The notes under the pieces: generated by a model
Database searches by the model: none
What the model was told of the DNA's origin: nothing
Seen by the model: the letters and a program-made list of their open reading frames with translations, nothing else
Source: Neodontobutis hainanensis
Lineage: Eukaryota > Chordata > Actinopteri > Gobiiformes > Odontobutidae
Length of the DNA stretch: 64,000 nt
Reading direction: 5' to 3'
Assembly: GCA_024349245.1 (NCBI GenBank)
Contig: JALDNG010000004.1
Coordinates: 2,406,001-2,470,000 of the forward strand
Shown here: one piece after another, positions 50,101-62,100 of the stretch
How positions within the stretch are numbered: position 1 is the first letter of the stretch
How the letters are laid out: each line of letters starts with the position of its first letter
Made by a program: the position numbers and the translations under genes

Positions 50101-53100
50101 TTTAGGTTTTCAGGGCTGAGTGAGGGGCACATAATCACAGAGCTGGAGTTACATTCAGTAATGACTATTTTTGGGAATTAAAAAAGGTTTTCTTATTTTC
50201 TTATTTTTTTGAAACTGCACCTGTAAACTTTGATGTGTGATATGCTTTAAACTTTCATAAATGAAGCATCATCACATTTGTCTAAATTGAGAGTGTAGTT
50301 CCTGTATGCTGGAACATTGTGTTTAATCCGAAGCAGGGATAAATGATCAGAATAATTTACATGAGGTGTAAAATGTAAAAAGCCTTCAGGCCCCCCCTGA
50401 AGGTAACAGCCAAAAGGAGAAGATTTAATCATCAAATTACAAAATGTTTATGAAGAAAATGCTGAATATGTCAAGAATAAAATCCTGGAAAATTGGAAAC
50501 CTTTGACCTTAAACAGCATTGTCTAAGACCTCTGAATGTGTATCAGGGCAACTGACTTTAACGGACTTTTATCCCATCACAATGCGGGACTTGTCAAAGT
50601 TGCTATATTTTCAGGTCACTTTGTCCAATTAAAAACTGCATTTAGTTTAAAGGCAGTCCGCTCTAAACCATTGTGTGTAATAACTCCTCTTCACTTTATG
50701 TTGGCATTAGCTGACCTACTTCATAAGTGTTCACATATTCATAGTTTTACCAGTGTAGCCTTCAGTCATTAACATGAGGAGGTTCAGGAGGAAGATTGTC
50801 ATTAGGGCTAGTAAGAAGCTTTCATCCACTTCAGTGTAAAAAGATTGAATCAACTCTATTTAATTAAGTCACAACTCGTGTCCTTTAAATGATTTCTATC
50901 AAAAGCAACACTTTATCACTGCTGTGGACCCTGTGTGCCAGTTTTAGTCAGTGTTATTCTGGGCAGCCGACTATACTCTGTAATCCCCTTAAACTGTTTA
51001 TGTAGATTAGCAGATTATCTCTCGCCCACCGCCGCCGACAAAACCATCCCAGTCTCACAAAAACATTAGACTGGACCAGTGGGATTGTCTGAATCTTATG
51101 AGGACATGTCTGGACAATTGAAAAAGCATCTTAGTCAACAATCACAACCTCTAACTGATGTAATATGTCCCAGTCCCTCTGCTTTGCCTCTCTTTTATCC
51201 CCTCCACGGTTTTCATGTCACATAAAATTTTCGATCTAATGCCACTTTGGAGGACAAAACACTACTGTCCTGTGCAAGTTGTTGTTCCACTCGACCCACA
51301 AAATAAAAAAAAGAGGAGATAGTAGAGTAGATGTATGCTGTTTAACTTGTCTATGTCCCTGCATCTATCCTGATTAAAGGCAAAAAGTAAACAAATCTAA
51401 TATTATAAAACTGTGTTACATTAATTTGGAGAATGAGGAACCTCTTGTTTGTGAAGTTGTGACTCATATAGTAAGTACACAAATAGTAATATGAGTTTAT
51501 TCTTGTCTCAAAACTGTTTTTTCTTTTTTTCTTGATTTAGTGTACATCAAACATTTCATGTAAGCTTAACCATAGATATATATTTGACCCTATTTTAAAA
51601 TATTACTTAATTTTACTTCTGCGTTGTTCTGACATTTCATCAAACCACAACTAAAACTAACAAGAAAATGTTAGCTGTCTAAAGATTTGTGATAAAAGTG
51701 AGCTAAATGTTTGTGGTTTGAGATTCAGACCAAGGGAAACTGACCAGCCTTTGATCTTTATGGAATGACTGCTGTATGCTGCTGTCATGGAGGACAATTT
51801 TGGTCCCCAGGGCAACATAACTGAAAACTATGGTTAAGTTATCTCTATTTACAAGGTCTTAAACTATGGTGGACTGGGTAAAAACAGGGCAGCTGTATTT
51901 AACACAGCAGTAGCCATATGGATGTTTGTTAGCTCAGTAGGTTTGTATTTTGCACTGCTGAAAAAAAATTATTTATTTAGTTATGCATATAGACCATGGG
52001 TGTCAAACTCATTTTAGTTTAGGGGCCAAATACAGCCCAATTTGAGCTAAAGTGGGCCGGACCAGTAAAATAATAGAATAACTATCGACAACTTGCTTTA
52101 GTAAGCAGTAACCAAAAATAGCTAACATTGGCAAAAGCCTTCAAGCATGTAAATGTTTATACAAACTCACCCTCACAATATGGCTTTGATGCTAATGCTA
52201 TTTTAGCAGTAAAGTAGCTAACTCTTACTGCTGCATCACAAACCTCCCATCTACAAAGTAAAACTATTTTGACATTTTTAACCGCAAAAGAGTAATTGCT
52301 GCAGAGTTTCAGTTCTGGATCTCAGTGTTGTGTTATGTTCAGTGAATTATTACCCTGGTTTTAATACATTAGATTTGTAGGGGTTTCATTCCCAAAAACA
52401 TTAGCGTGTAAGGACTAAAAGCAACTCAATAGTTTTAAAAACACATCCTGCTCATGTCACATCTCACATAAAACAACTGAATTAGTAGCTTTTCTTTTGG
52501 TTGAATTGATGGTGGATTGAAATGCTAATTTTCTAATTAGCGCCGATACAGGTGCCATGGTAACGGAGCGTAGAGAGCTGAATACTGAGTAATGGAAATG
52601 ACATTTGGACTGCAGTGTCTATGATTGGTGCCAGTCTTGAAGACCCTCACTGTCAGAGATCTGGCTGCTGCTGTGATGTGGGATTATACGGTTCAGATGA
52701 GAACACTGTCCAAGTTGGAGGATTATAGTTCTCATTATTATGACCATATCTCTCAGGACACTGCTAGCAGGGGATGTTTAGCTCTTTTGTTGTTACCAGC
52801 AAAGGGTCTTGACATTGATTTATTTATGCAAAAGGTCATCTAAACAGACAGGTGACAGAGAGGTTAGCTCTCAAGTCAAATGTGGTGTGTGTTTTCCCTG
52901 CTATCTTGAGCTTTTGTCATGGAGTTCCAGCTTCCACCTGCAGCCCAAAGATATATGGGTGAAAAGATAAATGAATGTGAATGGTTGTTTGTTGCATAAT
53001 GTAATTTATTGACATGATTTGATGAAAAATGTAAGTCAAGAGCATGTCTTATTTCTAGATTGAATTTTACTGAATGATAGCTCTGTTCCTGCTGCTATTT

Positions 53101-56100
53101 TCAAATGATTAATTGGCTGTGAGTTTGTCATAAGTAACATTGAACTTTTAACTCCTTTGTATGTGTTTTGATGTATTATGCAGTGGTTTTGATCTTGATT
53201 CTTGTCTCTGAATAGTCTGCCCTCAGTTCTCACTTGGTTAGTGTGTGTTAATGGATGTCTCTCTAAGGGTGTGTTCACACTTGTTCGGTACAGTTCAAAT
53301 ATGATCTCAGTTCAAAGAAATGTAGGTCTTGGTGTACTTTGCACGACTCCTGAAATTTAAAGAACGCATTTAATTGTAACTTAAACGAGAACTAGCGTAA
53401 AAGGTTCAGCTTTAAGATGGCATGGATTGATAACAAGATAAGAGTGTAAACGGTAATGTCTGTTGAAATAAATCTAAACAAGTAAAGCACTTATCTACAC
53501 AACCTCTTCTTTCAGCACTATCTTTTGTGTCTCGACCTACCTTTAACAACATTGCAAATTAAAATGGCTGTGAAACCAAATGTTTAACTCTTGGAACTCT
53601 TCTCTTTACATCTAGAACCAACATAACTTTGAAGAAACTAAACAAATACTCTGTAAAACCTCTGCAAAGCTATAATAAATAGCTTTTCTGCAGGTTCATT
53701 TTAATCATGACCTTCATATAACATAACTAATGAAACTTCTATCAAAGAAGAATTGCTTTGCTTTGTATTTTTCTTTATTCTGTTAGACAGCGTTGGGGCC
53801 ATAAATAATTTAATGCTTTAGGCCTCAAACACTGCTACACAAGCTAGCGTAGTAAAAGCAATGAAATTCCTTTTAAACCCAACATCATTAGTTGTCTGCA
53901 CCCATTACGTCTGACAGAGGCACAATTTATTGGCAGTCCTTGATGCTCACCTTTCTGCATTTGTAACCAGATGTCCTCCGCGTTTCACCTTAACCTTGTG
54001 CCGGCCAACGCACAGAAATATAAATGAGCCTGTAATAGCACTTGCAATCAACTAAGAGCTGGAGTGTTTATTGTTTCCTTTCAATCAATATGACAAGACG
54101 CTCGGATCAGGGATTTCTTTGCTTGTTCTGCTTGTTAATTACAAGAGCCCAGTGCTGACTGGAATGACAAAACCTCTAGCTTCTGTGCTTCTTAGAGCCA
54201 AAATCACTGCTCCCGTCTTTGAAATGAATCATTAGAAACTGTGGAAGCACTGACCTGTTAATGATTGCAGCTGGATGTGGTCACAGCGTTTCCTGCAGCC
54301 TAACAAAGACAATACATTTTCAATACTGGTATGCAATTAGACCAAGACTCTAGAAATTGGTCAGTATTGTTTAACCAACTGTTGTTGTCAAGACCATTCA
54401 AACCAAGAAAAAGTTATAACCAAACAAACAAAGAATGACAAGACTTGTAGAGAAAAGTAAAGATCAAGACCAGTGGAAGAACAGTTTAAGAGAGTTAAGA
54501 GTTGTAAATTAATAAAAGTTGTTGCTTAGTAGTGTGAAGCCTTTTGTGGCATCTCCATCCTTTCCACAGCCTGTGAGCACCTACGGTAGCCCTGTAGGGA
54601 CAAGCTGTTGTTTCAAATAAAGAAGTGAAAATTGGTCAGATGATAAGTTCATGTTTAAAGAATAAAAACTATGTGTGCATGTGTGTGGAAAATAAATATG
54701 TGGAAAATGTATGTGTTTCTCCTCCACCAGTGCTCAGTTTGTCCTCTCCTTGTAGAGACAAGAACGAAAGTAATGGTATCTTCCACTGGGTTTTATGGAG
54801 CTTTAAAAGTATATTTTTTTCCAAATAGGTAAATAATTTGTCTTCCACTTTTTTATGACAGACTCTGACTATTTAACCTTTAAATGATGATAATAAATCA
54901 GTTTGAGTCTTGAATTATCTTGATATAAAGTCTATGCATAAATCTTATTTAAGTACAAAGATATTTTCATTCTAAACCATTGCCGTATGTACTACAGTAA
55001 CTCACCCGCATTACCTCAAAGCATTTCCTTACAGCCCATCTTTCTTTCCCAAACAGCTCACTTTTCTTGAGCATAAACCCATTTCTCTGGAACAGCTGCC
55101 CTGTTACCAGCTCTCACTCTTGCACCATTTGTCACATGGGCCGTGGCTTACATGACTCCATTACGCTGATGAGGAAAAGGCGCTGAATCAAAGGAGTGTC
55201 TGACAGCTGGCCGTCCTCCAGATGGAGCGGGACAGGTGTGTCAGCGCAGTAGGAGTGGGACAATATAAGATTATATTGCTCATTGCGATAAGAAAATTTA
55301 AAGATTTATTGATTGTGGCAATTTGTTATCATCAAAAATTCAAGATAATTGCTAGTGACTGTGTGTGTTATTTATTTATTTTTTTTAAAACAATGCCATT
55401 TGGATTTGTTTTGGCCTTAAGACCATGATCACATTGGTGATTTAAGAAATAGATCTTCAAATGCTGCATTGCGCTGTCCTGCTCGGTTTTTTTCTTTCTC
55501 TTTTTTGCTCTGTCGCTCTGATCTGCGCGACTGAAGAGCAAAGGTTTTGATAAACACTAGCTGAAATTAAACTTCAGTTTGTGTCCAGCAGAGAACAGGG
55601 CTGTAGATGATAGTTTGGTAAATAATGGTTACCAAAGCAGCTTTGTTTGCCTCAATGCTGTGATGATTCAGGAGCAGCGCTGTCTGATATATACGCTGAA
55701 CAGGCTATTGCTAAAATAAAGGAAAAAAAAGAGTTGCCTAAATAATTTAATAAGTTGAATTTAAACTACTTTTTCAGAAAAGGATGATTATAAAACTAAT
55801 ATCCTTTTTGTTGTTGTTAATTAAAGCCTTTTAATACTGTAAGCATGATTTCATAATTATCCGGATAATATCGTTAATCACAATTATTGTGGCTAGGATA
55901 ATTGTGACACAAAATTCTAAATATTGTCCCATTCCTAATGCTCAGCAAATGTACCAGTGAGTGTGTGAGGTTATCTTCATGGGAACAGATGCTGTTTGCA
56001 GATTCAAGTGTAAGCTGTTTATTGACTGGACATTTACCCTGAGGGAAGTTTTTCAAATGCAATATAGTAAGATTATTTAAGATCTATGGACTTTTCTTAT

Positions 56101-59100
56101 TTTGTCATTCACCGCAACAGGTGTTGAGTCTGTGACACAGTTCATCTAAGTGTTTTGTCTTCTCTGTCCTTTCTGCTGAAACGCAGTGTTCCATACAGTG
56201 CAATAGATATGAGTTTCCAGCACTTTTTATGGAAGTTAATGCGCCTCGTGTCCTCTTTTTGTGTTGTCATTCTGTGATTTCAGCACGTGCTCCTGGCTCT
56301 AAAGTTCATCATGAGCTTCCTCATCCCGGACGTCCCCAAACACATCCAGATCCAACTGGCCCGGCTGGAGTTCGAGTTGCTGGAGGCACACAAGAAAAAG
56401 GTACAAACTCACTCACAGTTTATTTCACTACAAGAGGAAGGGCTCCAGAAAGATTTATTTTTAACTGTATTGGAACATTGGACAAAATCAAATATCAAGC
56501 ACATTCTGTTTGGGCTTTGCTTGATAGGATTTTTTGAGTGTGTTTTTGCTTTGGGCTTTAAAGAATATATAGAGATATCAGCTTTATGCATAAAATAAAA
56601 TACAGCTACCTTTTATATTAGTTTTTCCTCTGCTTACTAGTTTAAAGCAGAAATGAGTCAATTGGCCAAGATAGAGATTCAGCTATCTAATCACAGTATA
56701 CTATGAGCAGTTTGAATGAGACGCATAGCTCTAACCGTTTCAGACAAACGGCAGTAGGACAAACATAATGACGTGAGACAGCGCAGTGAGCAGCAGCAGC
56801 ACTAAGACGCTTCAGTGGCTCAGAGGAAAGACGTGGGCTGCTGCGTGATCGGGTCGATGCATCGCTCCGAAAGCTCATCAGCATTAACTCTGCCTCATCT
56901 GTGTGCGGCCTGTGATGTGTGTCCACAACCCACTTCGGTTCATGTAATGGTCCAAGAGCAAACACTTCCTGCGTTCAGATTCCAAAGGGTATTTAGGTTG
57001 TTTATGGGCCTCCAACCTCCCAAATGTTCGCTTAAAAATGAGCAAACCGTTTGTGACCTGCTCCAAATATATCTTTATTAGTAAGTTGACCGTAGTTCTT
57101 TAAACATATATAACTATCATTATCATTAATAATATATTTTTAACAAAAATCTTTAGAGTGGCCTTTTATTGTGGCTAGCTTAAGGCACACTTGCAATAAT
57201 CATGCTCTCTAATCAGCTTCTTGATATGACAAACTTGGTGGTGGATGGATTATCTCGGCAACGAAGTACTCAACACAGATTTGGACGGATTAGTGAACAA
57301 TATTAAGACATTAAACAGTTTTGGCTCAAAACGTATACCGTGCTTAAGATAATGGAGCCAGTCCTCTTGTCTGCATCTGATCCCATGGTCCACTGTTTTA
57401 TACTGTCTGTAGGTTGGAGATAGTAATTAATTCAATGAGGGAATCTAAAAGTTTGAAACTGCTTAATACAGAAATTTAAATGTACGTATAGTACCTCAGC
57501 TAAGAAAAAGCCTGAACTCCCATAACCATATTTTTCATATAAAAGCAGTGTTCATAACTGATTACAGCCTCCCGTCATAAACTACACACAGTGGCCATGT
57601 CCATTACGGCTGCTGCTCTATAGCTTCCCATTTTACTTCAGGAATGGGCCCTTGGTGCTTGTCCCAGACCACTTTGTTGAAGACAAATGGTACAGCCTGT
57701 GTTAATAGCCCTGATATGGCTCAAAGTCTTCCAATAGAGACCAACAGAGCTGAGTGCTTGGCTTTTATTCTCAAGTGGCTTCTTGTGCTGCTCAGTAAAC
57801 CTATATCGTATAGTTCTCGTCTTTTAAACTCCTGTTACACTACTATGCACAGTTTTTTTTTTTATGTTTGCAGGATTTTATACATGATGTGGTTCTATTC
57901 TACCAAACCATATAAAAAGACACCAGAGTGAACTATCAAAGTTCTCACATACTGTTTACATTTTGAGGGTTGTTTCACAGTTATGGAAACTACCTTAAAA
58001 CTGATTCAAATGTTGGGCATGGAAACATGAATATTATTTTGGAAAATGTCGGTTTTATTTTATTTCAGCAGATTGTAAACGTTGGGTTGGGTTGGGCGTT
58101 TAGTTTCAAACCAATCTGGCTGTAGAAAAAAAATATTTAAAATCAAATGTATGCTTTTTCATGGAGAATTTAAAGTTTGAGTTTTGACCCTCTCAGGCTG
58201 TAGTAGTTTGTTGATTTCAGGTGAATAATGCATTTTTGACCAGTTATGTTAAGCGTTTGTTCCCTTTTAACTGTCTTTCAATAATTCAATATCTTATGTC
58301 TTTCTAGTTTTGTTTTCTTGGTCTGGAGCGTTCTCAAAGCAGCATTTTTTCATTAAATGCCTTTTTAAGTCCCAATCCACTGTATTTGAAATTAAAGGAA
58401 TAAGTCTGGATCTGTATTAAATTATCTGACGATCAATGAAATAAAACCTACTGTACTTGTGTTTTATGCAGCATTCTATAATTTGTGCTGCCACTTTTTA
58501 CAACAAGCACTGACCATCTTGACTAACATTCAATATAGGCTATATATTATAAGTAATATAAAACATACACAAAAATCACTAAATGTAATAAATTCACCTT
58601 ATTGTGGTGCTTTTGGCTTCAAAACCTGATCTAGGTTAACTTATTGAGCCATTTAGGAGTTATAAGTGAAGTGTATTAATGACATAAATCTGTCTAATCC
58701 AATAAATTGTCTCGGGAAACACTGATTTGTTTAAAAGGAGTGGAAACTTTGAATTATATATTCACATTTAATAATATGAAGCTGATTGAAGGTAATTGTC
58801 TGAGTGATGTTCTAATGTTTTTTGACAGAGAGCGCTCCACAAAGGGTGAGTACTGTCCTAGCTGTGTGCTTTTTGCCGTTTGGTCACTGGATTTACATTA
58901 CTAAATGGTTTTGTTTTCAATTGGTTAATTGGCTAAAATGGAAAATAACTTGAGAGATCCATTAATATCTAACGCTGATGTTTGGTTGTTTATCAGATAT
59001 AACCCTGGTTTTTATGTAGTCCTCCCTTTGCCTTAATTAAATGTTTGTGGATATTTGACCTCAACGCAGTCGGAGACAGAAAAGCATTAAGACTGAGTTG

Positions 59101-62100
59101 GAGCTAAATGACACTATTCCAGGTTTAGGCCAACGCTTTGACGTAAGAAGGAAGACTATTAGGAGTGGACATAGAAGTCAAATTAAAAATTATGGATGTT
59201 ATTTAGCTGTGATTACAGGCTGCCTTTGTTTTAGTGAGAATTAGTAAGGCGATTAGGTTTATTACTGATTTTACTTAAGCATGTTTCTTTTGAGGTATTT
59301 CCATTTACATGACAGAAGTGGTGCCTTTGACGTGACCTGGACTAAACACAGACCAAACTCTTAGCCCTAACTTAATCCATAATTTGGTTAAGGACAGATT
59401 TATTCCATTCCTAACAGAAAAAGAAAAATGGCCAATGTCATCTGAAATGCTATACCTCTGAACTGCTCTACATAATTTAACACTAAATATAACATATTAC
59501 TGTGCCATTGACATTTTTATACAAAGTTTGTTCCATTTGCTTCTATTGTTTTCCTCATTTTTAAGTCACTTTGGATAAAAGCTAGACTAAATGTAAATGT
59601 AAATGGTTTATAAAGACCTCCATCTGCTTTGCTTATTAAACAAACAGTAGATAAACATCTTTTAGCTGTTAAAAACACATCAAGGCCTGACATACACTGC
59701 ATCTGGGAGGGTTTTGATTTAAAACATCGTAATAATGCTGAAAGATTTCCATTGGCCGAATGCAGCACACCCCACTGCACCGACCAGGGGCAGTGTAAGT
59801 AGGTTTAAGTTGAGAAGGGGGACGCATAGAGGGCTCAGATGACCACAGGAGACACTCGATCAGGACGGTCCCACAGCAGTCACCTTGGAACGGCATCTGA
59901 GCAGGTCACTCACAGAAAACTGGACGAATGCAGCTTTGCATTTTAACACGCGTTCCCAATGTCGGTGGCATCTGAACAATACTGTACATACCGCACTGTA
60001 TCCTACTAAATTTTATTTTACCTTAAGTGTCCAGATGATCAATGGTAGAGCAGCCCCAGTGTCGAGACGTCAAGCTCAAAGCCTGTCTTGAGTACAACAG
60101 TTGTGCATGTAATTAATATTTGACAGGTTTCCTCCTTGTTTTTACTTTACTTTACTCAGATCTCAAATACTGCACAATGACAGGTCATTACTGCCACGTC
60201 CGACATGTGTCTGTGGACTTCATGACACGTCATTATGAATATGTAACAGCCCCGAGCCTGTCGTGAAAGTGTGGAGATATTAGTGACTCGTACTTTTGGC
60301 TAAAGTAGGATGAACATGCAGTTTTTAATCTCTCTGTTTTTGATCAAAATAGAGCTCTGTGTCCTGTAGTCTCTGATCTATACTGACATGTTGGCAGAGT
60401 TAGCAGGACATGTAGGTCTCAGAGGACTGTAGCTCTCTTTGTGCAACTGTATGAAAGAAAAAAGGGCCCACATCTCCCACATGTTGAGTTTTGTGGAACT
60501 CTGGTGACTGTGAAGGCCATAGCATTGACATTGTCTTTATTTCAAGTGGTCTGTCTGCAGTAATCAGACATTATGTAAAACCAGCTCTTTGTGTGTCATT
60601 CACTTGGACTTTTTGTGGTTTCAATAGTCTTTGAAAGGTCTCTGGTTTACTCATTGTCATTAAAACTGGCTCAAGAGGGCTGAAAACCTCTCAAACCTAA
60701 AACACAAAGTACCACAACATAAAAAACACATGTAGAATCTGGAAGTTTAGACCTGTAATAGATTACAGATTACAGGCACATGCATTCCTATATAAATAGT
60801 AGGATTTTTGGCTTTTATCCATTTAGTAGGCTTGGAACATTTATCATTAGATAGACCCTAGTCAGATTTGGAACCATGCATTTGATAATTTTATGTGCAC
60901 TTTGCTGGATGATTGTGTTTAATTCTTGTAGCGTTAGCGGCAGCGAGGGTTCACAGTGCCCCTGGTGGGCTGGCGGACTTACTACAGTGTTCTTGCATGT
61001 CTTTGGACGTTGACTGATTATAATGTTTCTAAAAAAATAATTTGGGCATTACCATTCAAGTACTGAGTAATCTTTTTTACTCATACTTGAGTTATTTTTT
61101 GTATGAGTACTTTTTTGTTTTTTGAGTAAAGGTATTTTGAAGTAATGCTAACCATGGGAGAACAGGTTAAGGCTCTTAAACCTTTGGGATGCACTTGAAT
61201 GTGGTGTAAGTTTGTCTTAGTTCACATATTTCATCAGCCATTTTCTGTCTATTATGAGGATAAACTGAAACTGCAGCAGTTTATTAATCATTAAAACAGA
61301 CGCATAACAAATCTCATTCCTCTCTTGGAGCGAGTGCAGTGGTTTTAATCAATACTTCCTTCTTTCTTCTCGCCTGAGACTTGGTTTATGTCTAACCCGT
61401 GTGTGTTTTTTACTGAATAAGCTCTCTACTCAAATCCCTGCCTCAGCACAACCTGAATCCGTCTGCGGGACACAAAGTTTATTAACATCCCGCTCGTCCG
61501 ATGTGATGTGCTCACTTTGCATTTTGCCAGAAGCTCACTTGAATTAATTGATTGCGGAGTAATTGAGCTTAGATAAGCGTCTGGGGGGAAAAGAGGTGTG
61601 TTAGAGTCGACTTTAATTTATTTAAAAGGCCACAGGGATGTCGTCTCGCTGCTCGTCTTCGGCTGCAGACATTCCTTTTTCACTCACCTCGATGGAAAAT
61701 ACGTGCCGTGTTTGGACAGCTGGGCAGAGATCAGATCTGCAAATGGGATCAGGTTTTTGCTTACAGTGTAGCTCCAGCTCTCAGAGACCTGCATGTCCTA
61801 AAGATCCACAGAACTAGCCTGGACATTCTATGTAAAGAATTATTCTGGTCTCTGTGGATTTAAGATGGATTATAGGGCAATGCAATTAGATAAGCGTACA
61901 ACAAAAAAGAAAAACAGAAAAACAAAGTAAAGAATAAAACCCACCCTGTTTTTTTTTATAATTTGGTCTGACTTCGTTGCTACAGAGTGGAAACGACTGC
62001 AGAGGAAGTATAATCTAGTCTTTGCAAAGTAAATAAGTCTAGCACACAATGTTTACAACAATGGGCTTTTGAGATACAGTAAGTTAATAGTTTGTGCCCC

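Larger units (their letters stand above)
43119..56283 (+). other. ano10: ANO10 intron 11 (13.2 kb)
   Basis: Begins GTAGGA and ends GATTTCAG. Holds the hairpin at 43205, repeat fragments at 44876 and 51994, repeat copy 4 and the transposon at 55250. No nested gene is recognised, although two longer minus-strand frames occur at 47399-47737 and 47874-48308. Confidence 0.85.
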
